Below are positions 9,845 through 17,232 of a stretch of DNA of 39,571 nt, in pieces. Under the pieces are notes generated by a model, which was not told where the DNA came from, searched no databases, and saw only the letters and a program-made list of their open reading frames with translations. Both the position numbers and the translations under genes were made by a program. This DNA is from Acidobacteriota bacterium (GTDB lineage Bacteria > Acidobacteriota > UBA6911), in assembly GCA_012719455.1 (NCBI GenBank), contig JAAYAJ010000042.1, positions 1 to 39,571 of the forward strand. The letters run 5' to 3'. Within the stretch, counting starts at the first letter, position 1, and every line of letters starts with the position of its first letter.

Positions 9845-10612
9845 CTATTCCATGCCGAACATCGGTTCGCCGCCCAACTCGGCCAGGATCCCGCGGGCGC
9901 ACTCCTCCTGCTCCGCCGTTCCCGAGATGGCCAGCCAAACGGCCCCTTCCGCTCCGCCCACTCCGCCCGCCGCCACCAATTCCGCCCTGGCGCCGGTAAG
10001 GATCCCGACAGCCTCCAGTTCCGTCACAACCTCCCCCGGAACGGGAAGCATCCGTGCCCCGCTTGCGCCCGGCGCGTTCAGCCGCGCGGCGATCTCCTTC
10101 AGCCCGGTCGAGACCCGCTTTTCGAGCCCGACGGGAAGGATGAGGCGAACGCGCCTTCCGACCACCGCCTGCAGCGCCGCCACGATCGTCCCCCCCGCCG
10201 GGTGCCCGACAAGGACTCCCGCCCCCCCTGCGGGGTCGACGGCATTGGCGCCCTTGAGAATGACGTCCCCCTGCTCGAGTTCATCGATGACGTCGTATAT
10301 GTTCTTCCCCTTCAGCCACTCCCCTTTCCGGATGACGACATCGCCCGGAAACCCGCCTTCGCTGGACAACCGCCCACTATCCGCCGTCTTCGCGCCTGGC
10401 GGCAAGGTGATCCCGCGGAAAAACCCTTTGCGCGAAAACCCGTCCCGCTTGCCGCATTCCTGCAGCAACTCCTCGGCCACGTATCCGTTGGTCGTTCCCG
10501 CGACAATCACGACGGTGCCGGATTCCAGCGCCCTCCTTATCGCCGCGTGCTTGACAAGCGCCCTGGCGATCAGCCGCTTTCCAGCCGCCGGTGTAATTAC
10601 TGTCTGGATCAT
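9845..10612 (-). CDS. Conserved protein of unknown function with TTNGYVAEE motif
   Basis: This is a 255-residue soluble protein without a signal peptide. Its most distinctive stretch is [19 protein letters not shown] (about residues 32-50). Later it has [30 protein letters not shown] and a Gly/Ala-rich C-terminal half ([18 protein letters not shown]). I recall similar proteins as uncharacterised in archaea and various bacteria, but cannot name a family or function. The repeated Gly-rich loops after beta-strands suggest a nucleotide- or phosphate-binding fold; that is inference. AGGA lies 8 bases before the ATG. It is flanked by a GC hairpin downstream and the AT-rich patch upstream, and has no obvious partner. 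Confidence 0.7.
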   Translation of the reverse strand: MIQTVITPAAGKRLIARALVKHAAIRRALESGTVVIVAGTTNGYVAEELLQECGKRDGFSRKGFFRGITLPPGAKTADSGRLSSEGGFPGDVVIRKGEWLKGKNIYDVIDELEQGDVILKGANAVDPAGGAGVLVGHPAGGTIVAALQAVVGRRVRLILPVGLEKRVSTGLKEIAARLNAPGASGARMLPVPGEVVTELEAVGILTGARAELVAAGGVGGAEGAVWLAISGTAEQEECARGILAELGGEPMFGME

Positions 10613-10793
10613 ATCGTTAGTCCTATCCTCCAGCCTTTGGTATCAGCGACGCCGCGCTTGGCATAGCCGGCATCGACCCCAGACAAATGGCCGCTTTTAT
10701 TCCGTCGAACCCCTGATGCGAGTTTTCGCTTAACTGCGCCGCCGCAAGTCTCGCTTTTGAATGTTCTGATTTTGTGGCGAACATTAAGCAGTT

Positions 10794-11261
10794 TCACATT
10801 AATGAGCCTTCCTTCCACTTGATATGCAGACCATTATTAATAATAAATACAAAAAGGCTTTGAGTCGCTTCTTCTATCGCATCATAAAAGGAAAGATTGA
10901 TTGCATGAAGAGTCTCCTCCTCATGCATTTCATACAGAGAAATGCGGAGCTCGTGATCATCGGGGGGCATCCCGTTAGGAAATAAGTCAAAGGCACGCTT
11001 AATTGCTTCAATTGCAGAACTTGCATTGATGGCTCTGAATGCTTGAAACATCTGTCTGTAGTTTGAATCCCCCGGAAACTCAGATTGAAAAAGATATTTA
11101 AACCCCCCGTTCTCAATAATTCCGATAGCAGTCCATACGAGTACAATTACACGTTCATTTTCTGGAAAATCATTTGTATCGGAATCTTCTCCGTATTTCT
11201 CAATTATTCTTCTGTTTATCTTGTCGCACAGACTCCATTCATATGCTCTATCATTATTCAT
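10794..11261 (-). CDS. DUF4375 (DMP19-like) domain protein
   Basis: This 155-residue protein has the pattern of the DUF4375 domain: an early helix, then VWTAIGIIENGGFKYLFQS, with 'NGGF.Y.F' as the hallmark, followed by AFRAINASSAIEAIKRAF and LFPNGMPPDDHE. Members occur alone or as likely immunity or accessory proteins in polymorphic-toxin loci; their biochemical role is not established. The gene is clearly richer in A and T than its neighbours and no strong ribosome binding site is seen before the ATG. It is the last gene of a run of small minus-strand genes at 10794-12070 that looks acquired. Confidence 0.65.
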   Translation of the reverse strand: MNNDRAYEWSLCDKINRRIIEKYGEDSDTNDFPENERVIVLVWTAIGIIENGGFKYLFQSEFPGDSNYRQMFQAFRAINASSAIEAIKRAFDLFPNGMPPDDHELRISLYEMHEEETLHAINLSFYDAIEEATQSLFVFIINNGLHIKWKEGSLM

Positions 11262-11306
11262 TCAGCACATCGTCCAAAACAATGTATCCAAGTGAAGAAA
11301 ATGTGG

Positions 11307-11561
11307 CTAATGGCAGGCAGCAGCTGCGCCCATCAAACATTGTCGCCTTGCCTCATATTCCCGATCGGATTCTCCAATGCCCTGCGTGTTTTGGAGAAAT
11401 TCCTGTAATTTCTTTGCATCTTCCTCGGCTTTCCTTCTTGCTTCGGGATCTTTGAAGGTATCATCTGCCCATGCTTCACGCGGCTCGGTGAGAATAATTG
11501 CCCCAACGCTCAAAAATAGTTCCATTGTTTTAAGGTATTTGGTCCACGATCGAGCTGCCAT
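11307..11561 (-). CDS. Small hypothetical protein
   Basis: This open frame encodes 84 residues, or 73 if it starts at the second ATG at 11528. The shorter form begins with a weakly hydrophobic, signal-like stretch (MELFLSVGAIILTEPREAWA) followed by a highly charged helix (DPEARRKAEEDAKKLQEFLQ). No family is recognised. It fits with its neighbours in strand and spacing (19 bases after the broken small gene, 45 before the DUF4375 gene), but no good ribosome binding site supports either start. Confidence 0.4.
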   Translation of the reverse strand: MAARSWTKYLKTMELFLSVGAIILTEPREAWADDTFKDPEARRKAEEDAKKLQEFLQNTQGIGESDREYEARRQCLMGAAAACH

Positions 11562-11579
11562 GGAGCCGCTATGGCCCTT

Positions 11580-11789
11580 TCAGGCCTTCAGCCAGGCAAG
11601 ATTATCACTTATCACCCTGTCCAGTTTCCCGAATCCACTTCTCTCTTCCGTGCCGTCTTTAAAACGGATTATGAAAACTTGACCAGCGTATTTTGTACTG
11701 AAGCGGTCGAGAATTTTTTGATCGGTAATAAGCGTATCCGTTGTTTTTTAACCTACAGCTGCCCAGGCCGAACGAATCAGTGTATGCAT
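11580..11789 (-). pseudogene. Broken small gene with in-frame TAA
   Basis: A start ATG at 11789 overlaps the TGA of the upstream small gene (TGATG). It reads 13 codons (MHTLIRSAWAAVG) and then meets TAA at 11750-11748. The same frame continues open for 55 codons to TGA at 11580 with protein-like composition, for example LITDQKILDRF and KYAGQVFIIRFKDG. No ATG, GTG or TTG lies near the start of this second part, so it cannot easily be a gene by itself. The stop sits at a run of six A. Either a nonsense mutation or a one-base homopolymer error would explain it. An alternative GTG start at 11796 in another frame would join if one A were removed. No family is recognised. Confidence 0.4.
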
Positions 11790-12070
11790 CAATCACCCGG
11801 CCACTGGGGCAGAAGCTGCTTTATGCGATCAACTAAGCGCCATAGTGGAAGACTAAGATCAAGCCTCATTTCCATGTCGAAATAAGTGTCGAGCCGACGC
11901 GCGATTTCCGTCGGTTCAGTTCCAACGGCATCCAGAAGCGATGCTTCATCTGTAAGGATGAACGGCTGATATTGGGGGTCCGGTTCGGCTATGTTAATTA
12001 AAAGCTGAATCTCCCGTTTTCGTTCTTCGGTCTCGCTCGATGACGCTAACTTAATCTTCTTGCTCGACAT
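11789..12070 (-). CDS. Small hypothetical protein
   Basis: This 93-residue, charged, soluble protein has a Lys/Glu/Ser-rich start (MSSKKIKLASSSETEERKRE) and a helical C-terminal half ending in LPLWRLVDRIKQLLPQWPGD. There is no signal peptide or membrane segment and no recognised family. It is the first gene of the AT-richer minus-strand patch and its stop overlaps the start of the next broken gene, as in an operon. No clear ribosome binding site precedes the ATG. Size, acidity and context resemble immunity-type or antitoxin-type small proteins, but nothing in the sequence proves that. Confidence 0.45.
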   Translation of the reverse strand: MSSKKIKLASSSETEERKREIQLLINIAEPDPQYQPFILTDEASLLDAVGTEPTEIARRLDTYFDMEMRLDLSLPLWRLVDRIKQLLPQWPGD

Positions 12071-12464
12071 ATCATTTTGCCCGGCTAACTAGCAATTAGC
12101 GGTCCTGCCTAAAATCATCGGTGCTGCGTGCCTGGTCTGTGTAAACGGGACAGGGCGGCCGCGCGCTTCGGGTTCAACTTTCTATTAGGATCTATCTTAC
12201 ACCTTTTTGGGGGTCGGTGGCTGCGGAATTAGATTGCAAAATCCGGTCGGGCTAAGGAGCAATGTGCTGGAGCGTGAGGGGGAGGCGGGGGACCGGGAGA
12301 TCCGCGTCTTCGGCCGGGGGATTCATTTGCCGTGGATCCCGGGGGCGCCACTGGGTCGGGGCCGGACGGGCTGCAGGAGGACGGGACGGGGGATACGACA
12401 AAGGGTCACGGGCGGCGATGGGGGAATCCGCGGGTGTCTTGGATTGAATGGTTTCCGGTAAAAG
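12071..12464. other. Non-coding gap between AT-rich patch and tRNA-Pro(CGG)
   Basis: This is a 394-base stretch. The frames that cross it give low-complexity Gly/Arg-rich sequence without family resemblance. I see no transposase, no direct repeat of the adjacent tRNA 3' end and no convincing promoter. It is extremely G-rich on the plus strand between about 12250 and 12440. Confidence 0.5.
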
Positions 12465-12541
<77 letters not shown>

Positions 12542-12662
12542 TCCAAGTGCTGCAAATCCTAGCTCAATTCAGGTTTGGGATCAAGAACCATAAATGGAGA
12601 ACGGCAAATGGCCGTGCGGTGGAAGGCTCGGGGAACGGGGACAGGCGCGGGAGATGGCGGGG

Positions 12663-13418
12663 CTAATCGGGCGGCAGGATGCGCGCGGCCTCCCGGATGA
12701 GGGAGCGGGCGGAATGGTAATCGGTCTGGTCGCGCTGCAGGGGGGTGATGGAGACGTAGCGGTCCAGAATGGCCTGGTGGTCGGAGATCAGCTCCGCCGG
12801 TTGCCCGCGGCCGGGGTTCGGGGGGATCTCGCCGTATTCGGGGCGGCGCTCGGGGCTGTTGAAATGGGGCACGTGTTCCGAGTACCCCTGCCGGGTGATT
12901 TTGACTCCCTTGATCCGGCGGATGGGGAGGTTCACGTTGAGGCAGATCTCGCCGTGCAGCCCGTCGGCCAAAAGCGCCGCCACCAGGCGGCGCACGAAGG
13001 CCGCCCCCTCCTTGAAGCGGATGGGCTTGCCGTCCTGGTACGCCTGCGAAACCGCCAGGGCGGGGACCCCGTGGCACGCGGCCTCGCGCGCGCCGGCCAC
13101 CGTCCCGGAATACATGATGTCGTCGCCGAGGTTGGCGCCGTGGTTGATCCCCGAGATCACCAAGTCGGGCATCTGCACGTACAGGCGCCCGAGGGCGAAG
13201 ATCACGCAGTCGGCCGGGGTCCCGGCCAGGGTGTAGCGGTCGGGCTTGATTTCGCGGAAGTCCAGGGGGGAGCGCAGCGTGAGGCCGTGGCTGACGGCGC
13301 TCCGTTCCCGGTCCGGGGCGACGACGGTGATATGGGCAAGCCCCTGCAAGGCTTCCTCGAGGACCCGGAGCCCCTCCGCGTCGATGCCGTCGTCATTGGT
13401 CAGTAGGATGGATTTCAC
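12663..13418 (-). CDS. surE: 5'/3'-nucleotidase SurE
   Basis: SurE is a metal-dependent phosphatase that removes phosphate from nucleoside 5'- and 3'-monophosphates and supports stationary-phase survival. The metal-binding residues are all present at the expected places: Asp9-Asp10 in LLTNDDGI, Ser40 in APDRERSAVSHG, and Asn92 in ISGINHGANLG. The GTPADCV and TVAGAREAA segments also match. At 251 residues it has the normal family length. The start codon is GTG; I see no strong ribosome binding site. It sits between two tRNA-Pro genes on the same strand, 31 bases downstream of tRNA-Pro(GGG), and may be read from the upstream merR/tRNA transcript. Confidence 0.95.
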   Translation of the reverse strand: MKSILLTNDDGIDAEGLRVLEEALQGLAHITVVAPDRERSAVSHGLTLRSPLDFREIKPDRYTLAGTPADCVIFALGRLYVQMPDLVISGINHGANLGDDIMYSGTVAGAREAACHGVPALAVSQAYQDGKPIRFKEGAAFVRRLVAALLADGLHGEICLNVNLPIRRIKGVKITRQGYSEHVPHFNSPERRPEYGEIPPNPGRGQPAELISDHQAILDRYVSITPLQRDQTDYHSARSLIREAARILPPD

Positions 13419-13449
13419 AGCGAAAAAAGGGATTTAATAAAAACAGAAA

Positions 13450-13526
13450 TGGTCGGGACGAGTGGATTTGAACCACCGACCACACGCACCCCAAGCGTGT
13501 GCGCTACCAGGCTGCGCTACGTCCCG
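13450..13526 (-). tRNA. tRNA-Pro (anticodon GGG)
   Basis: This is a 77-base minus-strand cloverleaf. Acceptor stem CGGGACG pairs with CGTCCCG, the D-arm is GCGC...GCGC around AGCCTGGTA, the anticodon stem CACGC/GCGTG encloses TTGGGGT (anticodon GGG, reading CCC), and the T-loop is TTCAAAT. CCA is encoded. It starts 17 bases after the MerR-type gene. Confidence 0.95.
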
Positions 13527-13543
13527 ACTCCAAATTGAGGTTA

Positions 13544-13957
13544 TCATTCGCGATCGAGCAAAGTCAATATGTTCCGAAGCTCCGACTGCACCCGCTTGAG
13601 GCGGTCCGAACTCAGCTCTGCCTTGGCCTCCCCGACCGGCGGTTCGGCCGGCGCCTGCGGGATTTTTTCCTTACGGGAGGGGCGGGCGGCGGAGGGCTCC
13701 TTCGGCCGGGTGACGGGGCGGGCGCCCAGGCGTTTGCGGGCTCCCGCGATCGTGTAGCCCTCTTCGTAAAGGAGCCTGCGGATCACGAGCAGCAGCTCGA
13801 TGTCCCGGGGGCGGTAGGTGCGGTGGCCCGACCGGCTCTTGGGGGGCGCCAGCGAGGAAAACTCCGTTTCCCAAAAACGGAGCACGTGGGCCGGAACGCC
13901 CACGATCTCGCACACTTCCCCGATTTTGTAATACAGCTTGTTAGGTACGAACTCCAT
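13544..13957 (-). CDS. MerR-family transcriptional regulator
   Basis: This 137-residue protein starts with a MerR-type winged helix-turn-helix: YYKIGEVCEIVGVPAHVLRFWE, then SGHRTYRPRDIELLLVIRRLLYEEGYTIAGARKRLG. The C-terminal part (about residues 80-137) is charged and lacks the cysteine pattern of metal-sensing members. It belongs to the small MerR-like group found next to ihfA and proline tRNA genes in many bacteria; the target is unknown. It begins 4 bases after the HU/IHF stop codon with a short GAGG ribosome binding site, so the two are co-translated. Confidence 0.85.
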   Translation of the reverse strand: MEFVPNKLYYKIGEVCEIVGVPAHVLRFWETEFSSLAPPKSRSGHRTYRPRDIELLLVIRRLLYEEGYTIAGARKRLGARPVTRPKEPSAARPSRKEKIPQAPAEPPVGEAKAELSSDRLKRVQSELRNILTLLDRE

Positions 13958-13961
13958 GGCC

Positions 13962-14231
13962 TCAGACCGATTTCAGGCGTTTCGACGGTTTGAACTTGAT
14001 CGAATTCCTGCCCGGGATGATCACGGGCTCCCCCGTCCGGGGGTTCACCCCCTTCTTGGCCTTGCGCCGCATCACGTTGAAGCATCCGAACCCGCTGAGC
14101 AGGACCTTCTCCCCCCGCGCCAGCCGGCTTTTGATGACCTCCAGGATGAAGTCTACAATCTTCTGGGACTCAACGTAAGACAATCCGCCGTGCACTTCAT
14201 GAATTCTTTTACTGAGATCGCTTTTGTTCAT
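13962..14231 (-). CDS. HU/IHF-family DNA-binding protein (IHF alpha type)
   Basis: This is a small DNA-bending protein of 89 residues if started at ATG 14231 (MNKSDLSKRIHE), which gives the usual HU/IHF length. That ATG lies one base after the der stop codon. An in-frame ATG at 14249 would add six residues and overlap der; neither start has a visible ribosome binding site, so translational coupling to der is likely. The family core is clear: KVLLSGFGCFNV, the DNA-clasping arm with NPRTGEPVIIPGRNSIKFKPS, then a short tail. The RNPRTGE-type arm and place before the MerR gene fit IHF alpha better than HU, but the two are hard to separate by eye. Confidence 0.88.
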   Translation of the reverse strand: MNKSDLSKRIHEVHGGLSYVESQKIVDFILEVIKSRLARGEKVLLSGFGCFNVMRRKAKKGVNPRTGEPVIIPGRNSIKFKPSKRLKSV

Positions 14232-14232
14232 T

Positions 14233-15570
14233 TTAGGAGGTCTTTGCATTCCGGCGCCTGGGCGCCTTGGTGCGCTGTTGAATTCGAACCGGGGCCGCGA
14301 AGAACCCGAACCGGTCGCGGATCCGGTTTACCAGGTATCGCTCCGTCGAAAAATGGAGCTTTTGGCGCCCGGAGCAGAAAACGACGAAGGTGGGCGGATC
14401 AGAGCGCGCCTGGGTGATGTAACGGATCCCCAGCTTCTGGTTCGGATTGCTCGAGGCGAACCGGTCAGCCAGGTCCGGGACGAACAGGTTGTTGAGCGTT
14501 CCGGTCGGGACCCGCACCTTGCGCGCCGCGTAAGCCCGGTCGAGCAGCTCGAAGATCTTCGACACCCGCTGGCCGGTCACCGCGGACACCGTGATGATGG
14601 GGGCGAAGGCGAGGTATTTCATCCGCCGCTCGATCGATTCGCGGAAGGTTTGGAGCGTGTGGGTGTCCTTCCCCTCGACGAGGTCCCACTTGTTGAGGAC
14701 GATGATGACCGAGCAGCCCGCCTCCAGGGCATACCCGCCGATGGCGGCGTCGAGCTTGGTCACCCCTTCGTCGGCGTCGACGAGGAGCAGGGCGACATCG
14801 GCGTCCTTGAGGCTCTTCTGGGCCATGACCACGCTGATCTTTTCGGCCAGCCCCTCGGTCTTCCCCTTGCGCCGGATTCCGGCGGTGTCGACGAGGCGGT
14901 AGCGCTTTCCCTCCCGCAGCAACAGGGTGTCCACGGCGTCGCGCGTTGTGCCGGGGATGTCGGTCACGATCGAGCGCTCGAACCCGAGCAGCCGGTTGAC
15001 CAGCGACGACTTTCCCACGTTGGGCCGCCCCACCACCGCGATCCGCATCTCCTCTTCCGCGGCCGGTTCCTCGGGCGCCGCGCCGGCGCGCTCCATGATG
15101 GCGTCGAGGAGAGCGCCCAAGCCGCGCGAGTGCTCGGCCGAAACCGGGAACACCCCCGCGGTGCCGAAGGCGTAAAAGGGGGCGGCGTAGGCCTCCAGTT
15201 CCGGCCCGTCGATCTTGTTGACGACCGTGAAGACGGGCTTGCCCGTCTTGCGCATCATCGGGAGCAGCTGCTCGTCCAGGGGGGTGACCCCCGCCCGGCC
15301 GTCCACCACCAAAAGCACCAGCGCCGATTCGCGGATGGCCGCCTCCGCCTGCCGGAGGATTTCCTCCGGAATGACGTCCTGGGAGTCGGGAATCACCCCC
15401 CCGGTGTCCAGGACCGACACCGCCTTCTCCCCCCTGCGGGCCACGCCGTAGATGCGGTCGCGCGTGATTCCCGGCTCATCCCCCACGATGGAGCGGCGGG
15501 AGCCGCAAAGCCTGTTGAACAGGGTGGATTTGCCCACATTGGGCCGACCGACGATGGCAACCTGGTACAT
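14233..15570 (-). CDS. der: Ribosome biogenesis GTPase Der
   Basis: Der (EngA) is a GTPase with two tandem G domains that assists 50S subunit assembly. The 445-residue form begins MYQVAIVGRPNVGKST (first P-loop). It has a DTGG motif, NKID, a second P-loop GRPNVGKSS near the middle, DTAGIRRKGK and NKWD, then a C-terminal KH-like domain ending in basic residues. The frame stays open upstream to 15687, but that region lacks Der homology, so ATG 15570 is preferred. The gene starts a closely packed run: der, HU/IHF, MerR, tRNA-Pro and surE. Confidence 0.95.
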   Translation of the reverse strand: MYQVAIVGRPNVGKSTLFNRLCGSRRSIVGDEPGITRDRIYGVARRGEKAVSVLDTGGVIPDSQDVIPEEILRQAEAAIRESALVLLVVDGRAGVTPLDEQLLPMMRKTGKPVFTVVNKIDGPELEAYAAPFYAFGTAGVFPVSAEHSRGLGALLDAIMERAGAAPEEPAAEEEMRIAVVGRPNVGKSSLVNRLLGFERSIVTDIPGTTRDAVDTLLLREGKRYRLVDTAGIRRKGKTEGLAEKISVVMAQKSLKDADVALLLVDADEGVTKLDAAIGGYALEAGCSVIIVLNKWDLVEGKDTHTLQTFRESIERRMKYLAFAPIITVSAVTGQRVSKIFELLDRAYAARKVRVPTGTLNNLFVPDLADRFASSNPNQKLGIRYITQARSDPPTFVVFCSGRQKLHFSTERYLVNRIRDRFGFFAAPVRIQQRTKAPRRRNAKTS

Positions 15571-15647
15571 AGATGCTTCACTCTTCCCGCTTTCCCGGCG
15601 GAAAAACGCTGAACCGCTCAATCTACGATATCCGTACACTATAACCG

Positions 15648-15666
15648 AAAGGCCCCCGGGGAGGCC
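15648..15666 (-). terminator. Weak hairpin terminator candidate after lipid-kinase gene
   Basis: On the minus strand GGCCTC...GGGGCC can form a short GC stem (15651-15666) followed by only three T (15650-15648). It lies about 30 bases after the lipid-kinase stop and before der. The T tract is poor, so confidence is low. Confidence 0.3.
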
Positions 15667-15694
15667 ATAGCTCAGTGCCCCCCGCAACCCCGCC

Positions 15695-16594
15695 CTAACT
15701 CCCGGGGACGGCCGAAGGAGGGACCGTCAGCGGGAGAACCAGGGGGGACAGGCCGACCTCGAGGGGGAGCCGGCCGGCCAGTTCCCCGTCGGTCTCCACC
15801 AGAACCTCCGCCGGACCTTCGATGCACGCGCTCCGGGTCCGGACCCTGAGGACCCAGTCCCTCTCGGCCGCCACCCCGAGCAACGCCTGGAGGAGAAAGA
15901 GGACCAGCCCGGCGCGGTGCACCCCCTGGATGAGCAGCAGGTCGAGCAGCCCGTCCTGCATGTCGGCCCCGGGGCAGAAGAGGAGCCCCCCGCCGTAGCT
16001 CTTGGCGTTGCAGACAAGGCAGCTGGTCGCCCGCCGAACGCCGGCGTCGGAATCCACCTCGAACTCGGGAAACCCGTAGCGGCAGAGGCACTCGGCCACG
16101 GCCACCACGTAGGCTCCTATCCCCATGACCGACTTCAGCCGCGGGCGCATCCGGGCGACCGCGCAGGCATCGAAGCCGATCCCGGCGACAAAGAGGAACC
16201 GGCGGTCGGAACCTCGGCGCAACTCCCCCAGGTCCACCCGCCGGACGCGCAGGTCGAGCGCGACGCCGAGAGCCCGGACCGGATCGAGGGGGAGCCCCAG
16301 CTCCCGCGCCATGACGTTGGCCGTCCCCCCGGGGAGGATCGCCAGCGGGAAAGGCGGGGGGGAGGGGAGACTGGAGACCACTTCGTTGATCGTGCCGTCG
16401 CCGCCGCATACGGCCAAAAGGTCGGGGGGATCGTCCAGCAGGCCGAGCGCCAGCGCCCCGGCGTGCAGCCGGTCCCTGGTTAGGAGCAGGGTGGGCTCCC
16501 AATCGGGACGGTTCCACCGCCCAAGAGCCCGGCGGATCCGCCTGCATGCCCGTCCGCCGCCGGCGGCGGGGTTGGCGATGATCGTCACCCTCAT
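15695..16594 (-). CDS. Diacylglycerol/lipid kinase family protein (YegS/BmrU type)
   Basis: This 299-residue protein opens with VTIIANPAAGGGRA and has the nucleotide-binding GGDGTINEV at residues 64-72 and LPGGTANVMARELGLP from about 87. All are hallmarks of the diacylglycerol kinase catalytic family. A conserved GIGFDA comes in the second domain. It probably phosphorylates a membrane lipid such as diacylglycerol, or a sphingosine-like base, at the cytoplasmic face; the substrate is not determined by the sequence. It lies downstream of an outer-membrane-like protein on the same strand with a 48-base gap. Confidence 0.88.
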   Translation of the reverse strand: MRVTIIANPAAGGGRACRRIRRALGRWNRPDWEPTLLLTRDRLHAGALALGLLDDPPDLLAVCGGDGTINEVVSSLPSPPPFPLAILPGGTANVMARELGLPLDPVRALGVALDLRVRRVDLGELRRGSDRRFLFVAGIGFDACAVARMRPRLKSVMGIGAYVVAVAECLCRYGFPEFEVDSDAGVRRATSCLVCNAKSYGGGLLFCPGADMQDGLLDLLLIQGVHRAGLVLFLLQALLGVAAERDWVLRVRTRSACIEGPAEVLVETDGELAGRLPLEVGLSPLVLPLTVPPSAVPGS

Positions 16595-16642
16595 CGTGAA
16601 CCCGCACTCGAATAGTGTTGAGGCCGTCCCGGGAAAGGAAGG

Positions 16643-17197
16643 TCAGCGGCCGAGGGGAACCGTCAGGCCGGCGGAAAGCTCCAGCATGTCAAGAGTGTTC
16701 GAGACCACCCCGGCCCGGATGCCGCGCACGTCCAGCCTCAATCCCAGCGGGCCGAACACGCGCGGCACTTTCACGCCGCCGCCGTAGTTGAAGGCAAACC
16801 GGGTCCCAACCGGCGTCGGCCCGTCCCCGTACTGCCCGAGCAGGCCCACCCCCGCGGTTAGAAACGGGACCGCGCGCCACGTCCGCATGGGGAAACCCAA
16901 GACCAGGTTGCCGCTATAGGCCGCGCCCCGGGTGTCGCCCCCCGAGGATCCGCCCGACGGGTAGAGGTAATCGGAACTGAAGGCCAGGGTATGTTCCATC
17001 CCGAAGCCGGGGACGAAATCGGCATGGAACCGGAATCCGTACACGGGACTGTTGTCCAGGCCGGTTGCCACGTCCTCGACTTCGATCGTCCCGGGCATGA
17101 CGCTCCCCAGGAACAGGGAGAGATCGGCCGCCGGCAGGGACCCGGACAGCAGGAGCACCGCCAGCGCCCATCCCCCCATCCGCGTCATTCCGCCCAT
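16643..17197 (-). CDS. Probable outer-membrane beta-barrel protein
   Basis: This 184-residue protein has a signal peptide (residues 1-24, ending around LPAAD). The mature part consists of alternating short amphipathic strands: VYGFRFHADFVPG, HTLAFSSDYLY, AAYSGNLVLGFP, VPFLTAGVGLLG, RFAFNYGGGVKV and LGLRLDVRGI, ending in LSAGLTVPLG. This matches small 8-stranded outer-membrane barrels (OmpA/OmpX-like). No specific family or ligand is recognised. AGGGGAG lies just before the ATG. A second in-frame ATG at 17188 is possible. Confidence 0.6.
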   Translation of the reverse strand: MGGMTRMGGWALAVLLLSGSLPAADLSLFLGSVMPGTIEVEDVATGLDNSPVYGFRFHADFVPGFGMEHTLAFSSDYLYPSGGSSGGDTRGAAYSGNLVLGFPMRTWRAVPFLTAGVGLLGQYGDGPTPVGTRFAFNYGGGVKVPRVFGPLGLRLDVRGIRAGVVSNTLDMLELSAGLTVPLGR

Positions 17198-17232
17198 GCT
17201 CCCCTTCCCGTCAATGCCCGGCGTGGCTCCGG

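Noticed and set aside
11743-11749. A-AAA-AAC as a programmed -1 frameshift site
   Set aside because: The heptamer is in phase with a GTG start at 11796, but a -1 slip leads into a frame that soon stops and does not look protein-like. The protein-like frame is +1, so programmed -1 recoding is not supported.
12207-12461. An 84-residue plus-strand frame in the gap before tRNA-Pro(CGG)
   Set aside because: Low-complexity Gly/Arg sequence with no convincing ribosome binding site or family; probably non-coding G-rich DNA.
10613-12464. Integration of the AT-rich patch at tRNA-Pro with a flanking att repeat
   Set aside because: I searched by eye for a second copy of the tRNA 3' end beyond the patch and found none, and there is no integrase gene.
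14224-15612. A 462-residue plus-strand open frame opposite der
   Set aside because: Antisense shadow of der, which has both complete GTPase domains on the minus strand.
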